Source of the DNA: JBFHNV01 sp965365655
GTDB lineage: Bacteria; Pseudomonadota; Gammaproteobacteria; HK1
Length of the DNA stretch: 48,478 nucleotides
NCBI GenBank assembly: GCA_965365655.1
Contig: CBDUCN010000005.1
Location: forward strand, 1 to 48,478
Direction: 5' to 3'
The notes below the pieces were generated by a model. It saw only the letters and a program-made list of their open reading frames with translations, did no database searches and was not told the origin of the DNA. The translations under genes were made by a program, and so were the position numbers. Of this stretch, positions 1-8,129 are shown one piece after another; position 1 is the stretch's first letter, and each line of letters begins with the position of its first letter.

Positions 1-1041
<1,041 letters not shown>

Positions 1042-1069
1042 GCCTTCGCGGCTTCCATCCCTCCACAAA

Positions 1070-1098
1070 GGCCCCGCCCCGTGCGGGGCCTTTTTTTT
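1070..1098 (+). terminator. Rho-independent terminator of groEL
   Basis: A perfect 8-bp stem (GGCCCCGC at 1070-1077 pairing with GCGGGGCC at 1083-1090) with a 5-base loop is followed directly by eight Ts (1091-1098). This is a textbook intrinsic terminator 28 bases after the groEL stop. It is the only GC hairpin noted in this window with a real T-tract. Confidence 0.96.
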
Positions 1099-1232
1099 GG
1101 TGCGCGCCACCGGATTTGACCGGTATCAACGAGCCGCCGAAAGCCGCGTGCTATCAAGACCGGCGCGGCACACGGAACCGGCTGCCGCTGTCAACACACC
1201 GCCCCCGCGGCGCCATTCCGGGAGGACCATCC

Positions 1233-1751
1233 ATGAGCAAGAGAATCCATGCCGCTGGCCGCATCGCGACCGGTGTTGCCGGCGTGTTGCTGGCAGCTTC
1301 GGCGTCGGCCCAGCGCTCGACCCCCGTGCGCGACGTCGAGAATCCGGCGCGCTCGCCGCTGGCCGCGACCGGGAGCGTCGACGTCCCGGTCGGGTTCACA
1401 GGCAGCTTCAACACGTCCCTGGTCACGCTAGACGCGGACCAGCGTTACGTCCTCGAGTTCGCGTCGGTGCGGTGCACGACACCGTCTGGCAACGCGCCGA
1501 CCACGGTCTCGCTGGGCATCGTGGAGAACACCGCCGGAGGCGGCGTCATCACGCGGCCGTTCGAGATCCCGCTGCGCTTGCAGGGCACGACCCTGGGCGG
1601 CACCTCCACGTACGTGGGCGCGCTCGCGACGCGTCTGTACGCGGACTCCGGGCTCGGCGGGGTGGCGGTCAGGGGCAACGTCGCGCGCGAGGAGTCGACC
1701 GGCAGCACGCAGTGCAACTTCAACCTGAGCGGCCACACCGTCGACCTCTGA
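1233..1751 (+). CDS. Small secreted protein of unknown function
   Basis: 172 residues. The start ATG is chosen because GGGAGGA (1220-1226) sits 6 bases upstream and because it gives a clean signal peptide: basic MSKRIHAAGR, a hydrophobic stretch near residues 11-24, then a probable AxA cleavage near residue 26 (ASASA-Q). The mature part is rich in Thr, Gly, Val and Ser, looks beta-rich, and carries only two cysteines (C81 and C161), which could form one disulphide in the periplasm. I do not recognise a family. It stands alone between the groEL terminator and the convergent TRAP genes, with a possible promoter somewhere in 1099-1219. An upstream in-frame extension exists but has no ribosome-binding site and would bury the signal peptide. 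Confidence 0.75.
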   Translation: MSKRIHAAGRIATGVAGVLLAASASAQRSTPVRDVENPARSPLAATGSVDVPVGFTGSFNTSLVTLDADQRYVLEFASVRCTTPSGNAPTTVSLGIVENTAGGGVITRPFEIPLRLQGTTLGGTSTYVGALATRLYADSGLGGVAVRGNVAREESTGSTQCNFNLSGHTVDL

Positions 1752-1772
1752 ACCGCAGGCCGCAATCCTCCC

Positions 1773-1796
1773 GGTCCGGGTCGTCTGATCCGGACC
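1773..1796. terminator. Possible bidirectional terminator hairpin
   Basis: A 7-bp inverted repeat, GGTCCGG (1773-1779) and CCGGACC (1790-1796), lies exactly in the 45-base gap between the converging secreted-protein gene and dctM. There is no T-tract on either side, so termination is inferred from position and symmetry. Confidence 0.4.
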
Positions 1797-3098
1797 TCAG
1801 GGGCCCACCATCGTGCGCGGCAGCCACAGCGCGAGGTCGGGGAGCGCGATCAGCACTCCGGTGAACAGCAGCATGAGGCCCACGTAGGGCACGGCGCCCC
1901 ACACCACGTCGGTGAAGTCTCCGCCGTCGCGGCGCACGCCCTGCACCACGTACAGGTTCATGCCCACCGGCGGCGTGATCATGCCGAGCTCGCACATCAG
2001 CACGATGAACACCCCGAACCACACCGGGTCGACGCCGAGCTGGGTCACGATCGGCACGGCGATCGGGATCGTGAGCACCTGCATCGAGAGCACGTCCATG
2101 AACATCCCGAGCAGCAGGTAGAACACGACCAGCGCGAGCAGCAGGCCGGTGGCGCCCAGGCCGAAGGACGTGACCCACTCCGTCATCACCTGCGCCGCGC
2201 CGACCAGCGACAGCGTCACGTTGAGGATGAACGCGCCGAGGATGATGAGCAGCACCAGCCCCGTGGTCCGGGCGGTGTTCACGAAGCAGCGGTGCAGCAT
2301 CGGCCAGTCGAGCCGCCGCGCGCGCGCGGCCAGCACCAGCGCGGCGACCACGCCGAGCGCGGCCGACTCGGTCGGCGTCGCGACCCCGAAGTAGATGCTG
2401 CCCATGACCACCGCGAAGATGACCGCCGGCGGGAACAGCGCCCCCAGTGCGCGCAGCTTCACGGGCAGCGGCGCCGGCTCGTCCAGGCGCACCGCGCTCG
2501 CGCCCAGGTTGCTCACCGCGATCCATGCCATGAACAGCAGCGTCAGCAGGATTCCCGGCACCACGCCGGCGATGAAGAGCTGGCCGATGGAGATGTTGGT
2601 GAGCGAGCCATAGACCAGCAGGTTCACGCTCGGCGGGATCAGGATGCCCAGCGTGCCGCCGGCGGCCAGCGAGCCGAGCGCCTGGCGCCTCGGGTAGCCG
2701 CGTTCTTCCAGCGCCGGCAGCGCCACGGTGCCGATGGTGGCGGCGGTGGCGACCGACGAGCCCGACGTCGCGGCGAACAGGCTGCAGCAGCCGATGTTGG
2801 TGTGCAGCAGCCCGCCCGGCAGGCGGCCCAGCCACAGCGACAGCGCGCCGTACATGCGATCCGCGATGCCGCTGCGCAGCAGGAGCTCGCCGAGCAGGAT
2901 GAACAGCGGGATCGCGGTGAGGATGTTCTCGTTCTGCGTGCCCCACGCGACGGGGCCGACCGAGGCGAGCAGCGGCCAGCCGAAGGTGAGCAGGCCGCCC
3001 ACGACGCCGGCCAGCACCATCACCGCCGCGATGGGCATGCTGAGCAGCATCAGCGCCAGCATGATCACGAACGCGATCCCGATCTCCAGAGCACCCAT
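1797..3098 (-). CDS. dctM: TRAP transporter large permease (DctM type)
   Basis: The 12-TM large membrane subunit of a tripartite ATP-independent periplasmic transporter, which carries the ion-coupled transport pathway in the inner membrane. 433 residues, a normal length. The start MGALEIGIAF is preferred over a frame reaching 15 codons further up because AAGGGAA lies just ahead of it. Family-typical stretches include the first helix (FVIMLALMLLSMPIAAVMVL), PLFILLGELLLRSG, an ATSGSSVATAATIG-like loop, IPPSVNLLVYG, and near the C-terminus ITPPVGMNLYVVQG. It is the last gene of the dctP-dctQ-dctM set and is separated from dctQ by 170 bases in which I see no gene. The symbol is used by family only; the substrate is unknown. 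Confidence 0.93.
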   Translation of the reverse strand: MGALEIGIAFVIMLALMLLSMPIAAVMVLAGVVGGLLTFGWPLLASVGPVAWGTQNENILTAIPLFILLGELLLRSGIADRMYGALSLWLGRLPGGLLHTNIGCCSLFAATSGSSVATAATIGTVALPALEERGYPRRQALGSLAAGGTLGILIPPSVNLLVYGSLTNISIGQLFIAGVVPGILLTLLFMAWIAVSNLGASAVRLDEPAPLPVKLRALGALFPPAVIFAVVMGSIYFGVATPTESAALGVVAALVLAARARRLDWPMLHRCFVNTARTTGLVLLIILGAFILNVTLSLVGAAQVMTEWVTSFGLGATGLLLALVVFYLLLGMFMDVLSMQVLTIPIAVPIVTQLGVDPVWFGVFIVLMCELGMITPPVGMNLYVVQGVRRDGGDFTDVVWGAVPYVGLMLLFTGVLIALPDLALWLPRTMVGP

Positions 3099-3268
3099 GG
3101 CGATTCCCTTGCTAGACAGGTGACCCGTGAATCGCCACGCCACGGCGACTGCGCTTCACGCGGCCTCTCGTTTCCACTCCCGCTCGCTGACCGTCCCTCG
3201 ACCGGGCAACGGAACGGCCCCCGTCGCGCGTGCTGCCCGATTCGCGCACGCAGGTGACGGGCGGCGCG

Positions 3269-3823
3269 TCAGCGCGACTCGAGGTCCCCCAGCTCCTCCT
3301 CGAGCTCCTCGATCGCACCCTTCGGGTGGTAGTCCACGTTGAGCTCGTCGATGCGCCCGCGCGCGAGCAGTGCGCTCGCGCGCAGCGCGAGCCACACCGC
3401 CGCCAGCGCGAACACCACCAGCGCGGCGTACCACGCCGACTGCGGCCAGATGAGTGGCGTGGCCCAGGGGGTCGCGGCGGTGCTGCGGTAGGCGACGGTG
3501 TCCACCAGCACCTGCCAGCACACCACCACCAGCATCACCGCGAACGCCGCGACCAGCAGCGCCGACAGCCAGTTGAGCAGCGCCTGCGCGAGCGGCGGCA
3601 GCCGCGAGTGCACCAGGTCGATGCGGATGTGGGCACGCTCGACGAGCGCGACCGTGAACGCGAGCGACGATCCGACGGCCAGCGCGTAGCCGCCGAGCTC
3701 GTCGGTGCCCTGGAAGGAGAAGTTGAGCAGCTTGCGCGCGACGGTGTCGACGGTGACCAGGATCGCGAAGGCGATCATCATCAGCCCGAAGACGTTGCTC
3801 GAGACGGAGACGAAACGTCGCAT
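3269..3823 (-). CDS. dctQ: TRAP transporter small permease (DctQ type)
   Basis: The 4-TM small membrane subunit that pairs with the DctM-type permease. 184 residues, a normal length. Hydrophobic segments are visible near residues 12-28, 45-62, 85-108 and 128-150. Family-like features are the DTVARKLLNFSFQGTDELGG region and the motif ERAHIRIDLV in the periplasmic-facing loop. The C-terminus is unusual in ending in an acidic Glu/Leu-rich stretch (residues 173-184) that could form a short helix. It lies 82 bases downstream of dctP, with a very stable hairpin in between. Confidence 0.9.
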   Translation of the reverse strand: MRRFVSVSSNVFGLMMIAFAILVTVDTVARKLLNFSFQGTDELGGYALAVGSSLAFTVALVERAHIRIDLVHSRLPPLAQALLNWLSALLVAAFAVMLVVVCWQVLVDTVAYRSTAATPWATPLIWPQSAWYAALVVFALAAVWLALRASALLARGRIDELNVDYHPKGAIEELEEELGDLESR

Positions 3824-3864
3824 GGTGGCGGTCCTCCGAACGGTGTTGCGCGAGCGCGAGGAGG

Positions 3865-3893
3865 CGGCGGGGGCGCGCCCGGCGCCCCCGCCG
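3865..3893 (-). promoter_or_regulatory. Stable intercistronic hairpin between dctP and dctQ
   Basis: A perfect 12-bp GC stem (3865-3876 with 3882-3893) and a 5-base loop (3877-3881) lie just after the dctP stop. There is no U-tract in the direction of transcription. Such hairpins behind solute-binding-protein genes usually protect the upstream mRNA from 3' decay or partly attenuate read-through, giving more binding protein than permease. That role is inferred here. Confidence 0.6.
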
Positions 3894-3905
3894 TCGCGTG
3901 CGGAG

Positions 3906-4949
3906 CTACTTCACGCCGACGCGCTGCCCGACGGTGCGCTTCCAGTCCGCGGAGCACGTGGGGTTCGACTTGTCGCAGATCTCGGCCCACGCGGGAAACG
4001 ACACCTCGGCCACCGCGTTGCCCACGATCGCGAGATCCTCGGACGTCACCGGCACGTTCACCAGCGAGTACTTCTTCACCGTCTCGCACGGGTCCTGGCC
4101 GACGTTGCAGCGCACGGCGTCCTCGAACAGGTGCTCGGAGTACTGCCAGATCTCCTCGGTGAGGGCGTCGAACGCGGCGGTGAGCTTCGCCTGCTGTTCC
4201 GGTGTGAGCTTGTTCCAGGTATTCAGGTTGATGCCGTAGCCGTTGAGCGCCATCTGGAACGCGACCGGCAGCATGTGGCCGGTGACCTCCGGCCAGCCGG
4301 CGGAGTTGGCCGAGCTCGGGCCGGTGATCGCGCAGTCCACGACGCCGCGTGCGAGCGACTGGTGCACCTCGGGGAAGCCGATCGGCACCGGCGTGCCGCC
4401 CACCTTTGCGACGAAGTTGGCGAGGTTCTGGTCGTACACCCGCACCTTGTAGCCGGAGAGGTCGGAGAGCTTCTTGATCTCCGGCTTGCAGAACAGCACC
4501 TGCGGGCCGAACGGCCAGATGCCGAGCAGCTTGGTGTTGAACTGCTGCTGCAGTCGCTTGTCGACGATCGGCGCGAACTCCTTCATGGTCTTGCGCCCCG
4601 CCTCGTAGGTGGGGTTGAGGCCCACCAGGTCGAGGCCGAGGATGGTCGGCTCGTCGCGCGAGACCTGCGACATGCGCAGCGACACGATGTCGAACAGCCC
4701 CGCCTTCAGCACGCGCAGCTCCTCGGTGTCCTTGATGCCGGTCTGGTCCACCGGCTTGTAGTCGGCCTTCGCGTCGAGGCCGGTGCGCTCGGCGAAGTTC
4801 TCGAAGAAGGGCTGCTCCTTGTTCTTCTGGATGAGCCCGGTGGCGAGCGGCTGGCCGAGCACCTTGAACTCGAGCGTCTGCGCCGCAGCGGGCGCGCAGA
4901 CGATGGCGGCGGCGAGCGTGGCCGCGGCGAGCGGGACGGTCTTCGTCAT
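3906..4949 (-). CDS. dctP: TRAP transporter periplasmic substrate-binding protein (DctP type)
   Basis: 347 residues, exported and periplasmic. It captures the substrate and delivers it to DctQ/DctM. The signal peptide is MTKTVPLAAATLAAAIVCAP plus AAAQ, with cleavage near residue 24. The block around residues 165-210 (GYKVRVYDQ, then a GVVDCAITG-like stretch) is the family's most conserved region. R170 is the likely arginine that pairs with the substrate carboxylate in this family, so an organic acid is the best guess. The C-terminal half holds paired cysteines (CNVGQDPC and CDKSNPTC), which is unusual for DctP proteins and suggests stabilising disulphides. It is the first gene of the operon; the divergent side carries a GntR gene and a racemase-family enzyme that probably acts on the imported compound. 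Confidence 0.92.
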   Translation of the reverse strand: MTKTVPLAAATLAAAIVCAPAAAQTLEFKVLGQPLATGLIQKNKEQPFFENFAERTGLDAKADYKPVDQTGIKDTEELRVLKAGLFDIVSLRMSQVSRDEPTILGLDLVGLNPTYEAGRKTMKEFAPIVDKRLQQQFNTKLLGIWPFGPQVLFCKPEIKKLSDLSGYKVRVYDQNLANFVAKVGGTPVPIGFPEVHQSLARGVVDCAITGPSSANSAGWPEVTGHMLPVAFQMALNGYGINLNTWNKLTPEQQAKLTAAFDALTEEIWQYSEHLFEDAVRCNVGQDPCETVKKYSLVNVPVTSEDLAIVGNAVAEVSFPAWAEICDKSNPTCSADWKRTVGQRVGVK

Positions 4950-4972
4950 CGGTTCTTACCTCTGGTCGTTTC

Positions 4973-4999
4973 GTGTGGAAGTCCTGGTCCGGTCCACAC
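4973..4999. promoter_or_regulatory. Inverted repeat upstream of dctP (possible GntR operator)
   Basis: A perfect 7-bp inverted repeat, GTGTGGA (4973-4979) and TCCACAC (4993-4999), with a 13-base spacer, lies 24-50 bases upstream of the dctP start. Position and symmetry fit an operator for the neighbouring GntR protein. No binding data are available, and it differs in sequence from the palindrome upstream of gntR. Confidence 0.35.
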
Positions 5000-5085
5000 T
5001 TCCCCCGTGCCCTCGGGACGCCGGCCGGCGCCCCGGCGGGCGAGGCGATCTGGCGTCGCCTGCGCCCATGGTCGATCCCGCCGGC

Positions 5086-5844
5086 TCAGCCGTCGGGCGT
5101 TTCGGCCCGCGGTGCGGGCTCGAGCACCGCACACACCGCCGCCCCGGTGCTCAGCACGTGCTCGCGAAGCAGCCGGCCGGCGAGCGCGCCGTCGCGCGCG
5201 GTGAGCGCCGCGAGCAGCGCGCGGTGCTCGTCCAGCGAGGCGTCCCAGCGCTCCTGCGTCGCGTTGGCCTGGAAGCGCGCGCGCCGGATCCGGGTCATCA
5301 GCCCGGCGTGCAGCTCGGCCAGCACGTCGTTGCGCGCGGCCGCGATGATCGCGTTGTGGATGCGCTGGTTGGCGCGGAAGTACTCCGCGCGCCGGTGTGC
5401 GGCGTGGTGGCGCTCCATGGTCTCCTGCAGCCGCGCGACGTCGGCGAGCTCGCGATCGGAGGCGCGCGCGGCGGCGAGCTCGGCCGCGGTGCGCTCGAGA
5501 GCGGCGGCGGCCTCGAACAGCGCGGCGACGCCGGTGGCGGTGATCGCGGTCACGCGCGCGCCGCGGTTGGGCAGCAGCTCGACCAGGCCGTCGGAGGCGA
5601 GCACCTTGAGCGCCTCGCGAACGGGCGTGCGCGACACGCCGAAGCGCGCACACAGCGCCTTCTCGTCCACCCGCTCGCCCGGCGCCAGCTCGCCCTCGAC
5701 GATCAGATCGCGCAGCCGCTCGGTGACGTCGGCATGCAGCGTGCGCCGGGCGAGGCCGGGGCGCGCGGCGGGCTCCACCTTCGGCAGGCGCAGCGACACG
5801 GCCTCGCGCGCAACGCCGGTGCTGTCGGTGCGGGATGCGGCCAC
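5086..5844 (-). CDS. GntR-family transcriptional regulator (FadR/FCD subfamily)
   Basis: 252 residues. The N-terminal winged helix-turn-helix spans about residues 35-105, with the family signature ALCARFGVSRTPVREALKVL followed by a GLVELLPNRGARV wing. The C-terminal all-helical FCD ligand domain carries metal- and ligand-binding type histidines in NQRIHNAI, DEHRALLAAL and REHVL. FCD regulators usually repress uptake and catabolic genes and release DNA on binding a small organic acid. It sits between the TRAP operon (same strand, 136 bases downstream) and a divergent Asp/Glu-racemase-family enzyme. It is therefore the likely local regulator of both, and probably of itself. Confidence 0.9.
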   Translation of the reverse strand: MAASRTDSTGVAREAVSLRLPKVEPAARPGLARRTLHADVTERLRDLIVEGELAPGERVDEKALCARFGVSRTPVREALKVLASDGLVELLPNRGARVTAITATGVAALFEAAAALERTAAELAAARASDRELADVARLQETMERHHAAHRRAEYFRANQRIHNAIIAAARNDVLAELHAGLMTRIRRARFQANATQERWDASLDEHRALLAALTARDGALAGRLLREHVLSTGAAVCAVLEPAPRAETPDG

Positions 5845-5900
5845 GCGGGCTCCTGGTACAGAGACTGGCGAGCGCGAAATCTAGTGCGGACAGGAGGATA

Positions 5901-5928
5901 TTGCAAGAATGCATTCATAATGCATAAT
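5901..5928 (+). promoter_or_regulatory. Promoter with overlapping palindromic operator, gntR/racemase-family divergent region
   Basis: TTGCAA (5901-5906), a 16-base spacer and CATAAT (5923-5928) make a plausible sigma-70 promoter for the gene starting at 5967. Inside the spacer lies a perfect 10-bp palindrome, GAATGCATTC (5907-5916). The hexamer ATGCAT occurs twice (5909-5914 and 5920-5925) with centres 11 bp apart, one helical turn. The AT content stands out against the GC-rich surroundings. This is the best candidate operator for the divergent GntR protein. Confidence 0.55.
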
Positions 5929-5966
5929 GCGAAAGGTCCGGGGCCGGCCCGGCGGGAGGTGTCGCG

Positions 5967-6704
5967 GTGGGCGAGCGGGTATTGCTGGGGATGCTCACGC
6001 CGTCGTCGAACACGGTGCTCGAGCCGATGACCGCGGCCCTGCTCGCCGCGACACCCGAGATCAGCGCCCACTTCGGCCGCTTCCGGGTCACCCGTATCGC
6101 GCTGGACGCGGGCGCGCTCGGACAGTTCGACCTCGAGAACCTGGTCGCGGCCGCGCGCCTGCTGGCCGATGCCCGCGTGCGCGTGATCGCGTGGAACGGC
6201 ACCTCGGGCGGCTGGACCGGCTTCGATGCCGACCGGCGGCTGTGCGACGCGATCACCCGCGAGACCGGCGTGCCGGCCACCACCTCCACGCTGGCGACCG
6301 CGGAGGCCTTCGCGGCGCTCGGCGCGACGCGCTACGCGCTGGTCACCCCGTACACGCGCGACGTGCAGTCGCGCATCGTCGCCAACTTCGAGCGCGAGGG
6401 CTTCGCGTGCGCCGCCGAGCGCCACCTCGACGAGGGCGACAACTTCGCGTTCTCCGAGGTGAGCGAGGCCACCGTCGAGCGCCTGGTGCGCGAGGTCGCG
6501 GGCTCGGGCGCCGAGGCGGTATCGATCTTCTGCACCAACCTGCGCGGGGCCCGGATCGCCGAGCGCATCGAGGCCGAGACCGGCGTCGCGGTGGTCGACA
6601 GCGTGAGCGTGACGGTGTGGAAGTCGCTGCTGCTCGCCGGCGCCGATCCGTCGCGTATCGAGGGCTGGGGGCGGCTGTTCCGCTCCGCGGGCACGGCGGG
6701 CTGA
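5967..6704 (+). CDS. Asp/Glu racemase-superfamily enzyme, arylmalonate decarboxylase/maleate isomerase-like
   Basis: 245 residues, cytosolic. The GTG start is set by GGGAGGT (5953-5959) 7 bases upstream. The N-terminus LLGMLTPSSNTVLEP is typical of the maleate cis-trans isomerase/arylmalonate decarboxylase branch of the Asp/Glu racemase superfamily. That superfamily normally uses two opposed cysteines. Here the first position is Gly78 (in AWNGTSGG) and the second is Cys189 (in IFCTNLRG). From memory, this matches the Gly74/Cys188 arrangement of Bordetella arylmalonate decarboxylase, and the C-terminal GWGRLF resembles that enzyme's GYGRLF. I therefore infer a one-base enzyme (decarboxylase or one-cysteine isomerase) rather than a racemase. 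It is divergent from the GntR gene and linked to the TRAP uptake operon. The substrate is unknown. Confidence 0.8.
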   Translation: MGERVLLGMLTPSSNTVLEPMTAALLAATPEISAHFGRFRVTRIALDAGALGQFDLENLVAAARLLADARVRVIAWNGTSGGWTGFDADRRLCDAITRETGVPATTSTLATAEAFAALGATRYALVTPYTRDVQSRIVANFEREGFACAAERHLDEGDNFAFSEVSEATVERLVREVAGSGAEAVSIFCTNLRGARIAERIEAETGVAVVDSVSVTVWKSLLLAGADPSRIEGWGRLFRSAGTAG

Positions 6705-6909
6705 CGGGCACGGCCCTGCAGCCGGCGCCGCGGCGCCCCGCCCGACGACGATCGATGCGCCGCCGGGTCCGTCGCCGGTGACGGGTGCAGCGGCTATCAT
6801 GCGCGGCTCGTCGCCCGGCGCTCGCCCGGCACGACCTGAAGGCCGCGGCCGGTATGACGAGCTCCGCGGCACCGCAGCCCCGGCAACATCACGAGAACCA
6901 GGAGTGTCG

Positions 6910-7488
6910 ATGTCCAGGATCACCATCACCACGACGCGCCGCACGGCCGCCGCGGCCGTCGCCGCGCTGGCGCTGCTCGCGCCCGCATCGCAGCAGGCGT
7001 GGGCCCAGGTCTACGCGTATCCGATGAACAACCAGAGCGCGCAGCAGCAGCAGAAGGACGAGGGCGAGTGCTTCGGCTGGGCGACGCAGCAGACCGGCTT
7101 CGACCCGCGCCGCCCCCCGCAGTACCACGGCGGCAGCGCGTACCCGGGCCCGTCCGGGCAGGTGCAGTCGGGCGTCTTCGGCCGCGGGCGCTACGGCGAG
7201 GGCGGCGGCGTCGCCGACGCGGGCAAGGGCGCGCTGGGCGGCCTCGTGATCGGAGGCATCGCCGGCGACGCCGGCAAGGGCGCGGCGATCGGCGCCCTGT
7301 CCGGGCTGTTCCTCGGCGGCGTCAAGCGCTCGAACGCGGACGCCGAGCGCGAGGCGTGGTACCGCCAGCAGCAGCAGCAGGAGGCCGCCGCGCAGGCGCA
7401 GTACCGCCAGCAGGTCGGCCAGATGCAGGCCGAGCACGACCGCGCGTTCGCCGCCTGCATGAGCGGGCGCGGCTACCGCGTGAACTGA
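6910..7488 (+). CDS. Exported glycine-zipper protein
   Basis: 192 residues. The start ATG is preceded by AGGAG (6900-6904) and gives a signal peptide (MSRITITTTRRTAAAAVAAL, hydrophobic to about residue 27, cleavage near AWA-Q at residue 33). The mature N-terminus is Gln-rich with an ECFGWATQQTGFDP block, which I recall from a widespread family of proteobacterial envelope proteins of unknown function. A glycine zipper spans roughly residues 100-137 (GALGGLVIGGIAGDAG, then GAAIGALSGLFLGG), suggesting membrane insertion or oligomerisation. The tail is Gln/Ala-rich and ends CMSGRGYRVN. It is followed 21 bases later by another exported-protein gene, so the two are probably co-transcribed. A longer frame reaching up to 6778 lacks a ribosome-binding site. 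Confidence 0.82.
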   Translation: MSRITITTTRRTAAAAVAALALLAPASQQAWAQVYAYPMNNQSAQQQQKDEGECFGWATQQTGFDPRRPPQYHGGSAYPGPSGQVQSGVFGRGRYGEGGGVADAGKGALGGLVIGGIAGDAGKGAAIGALSGLFLGGVKRSNADAEREAWYRQQQQQEAAAQAQYRQQVGQMQAEHDRAFAACMSGRGYRVN

Positions 7489-7509
7489 GCATCCAGGAGA
7501 GTGAACCAC

Positions 7510-7989
7510 GTGAACAGCAAGACCCGTCTCTCCCGGCGCCTCGGCGCCACCGCCGTGCTCGCCGCCGCCGCGCTGTGCGCGGCCGGATCCGCCAGCGCGG
7601 CGACGACCACGCTCAGCGGCAAGGGCACCTACTTCGTGAACCGCGATCTGCTGCCGCTCGCGAACGGCGGCGCCGCGCTGCACATCAAGGCCACCACCGT
7701 GGTCAGCGCGGAGCCCAGCGAATCGGGGATCATGTTCGGCGAGTGCGCCGGGCTCGCGCACCTCGCCGAGGATGCGACCTACCGCTCGCGGCTGTACTGC
7801 AACTTCACCGAGAACGGCGACGACAGCTTCTCCATCCAGGCCGACAACGGCATGGACGGCGGCGAGGTCACGGTGATCGGCGGCAAGGGGCGCTACAAGG
7901 GTGCGACCGGCAGCGGCACGCTGAAGCCCCTCGGCGAGGACGGCGGCCAGGGCCGCTACAGCTACGAGTTCAAGATCACCACGCCCTGA
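7510..7989 (+). CDS. Exported small beta-barrel-like protein (allene-oxide-cyclase-like fold suspected)
   Basis: 159 residues from the GTG at 7510. An in-frame GTG at 7501 directly abuts the AGGAGA (7495-7500), leaving no spacing, so 7510 is preferred. The signal peptide runs through AAALCAAGSASA, with cleavage near residue 28. The mature protein alternates short strands and contains IGGKGRYKGATGSGTLKPL near its end. That GxGxYxGATGxG pattern is typical of the allene oxide cyclase barrel/dirigent-like superfamily, which suggests a small lipocalin-like barrel. The assignment is a weak structural analogy, not an enzymatic claim. Two cysteines (in GECAGL and YCNF) could pair. It probably shares a transcript with the glycine-zipper gene. 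Confidence 0.75.
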   Translation: MNSKTRLSRRLGATAVLAAAALCAAGSASAATTTLSGKGTYFVNRDLLPLANGGAALHIKATTVVSAEPSESGIMFGECAGLAHLAEDATYRSRLYCNFTENGDDSFSIQADNGMDGGEVTVIGGKGRYKGATGSGTLKPLGEDGGQGRYSYEFKITTP

Positions 7990-8011
7990 CGGCGTGAGCC
8001 GGCACGATTGA

Positions 8012-8039
8012 CCGGAGGCGGGGCGCGCTCCGCCTCCGG
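8012..8039 (+). terminator. GC hairpin after the barrel-like gene
   Basis: A perfect 10-bp stem, CCGGAGGCGG (8012-8021) with CCGCCTCCGG (8030-8039), and an 8-base loop lie 22 bases after the stop codon. No T-tract follows. Placement between two transcription units suggests a terminator or an mRNA 3'-end stabiliser. Confidence 0.5.
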
Positions 8040-8129
8040 CGCATGCTGCGACGGTTTGCCGGCACGCTCCCGGGCCCGGACACCTTCACGCACGGCGCAC
8101 CGGTGCACGGTCCGCCCGGAGATCGCAGC

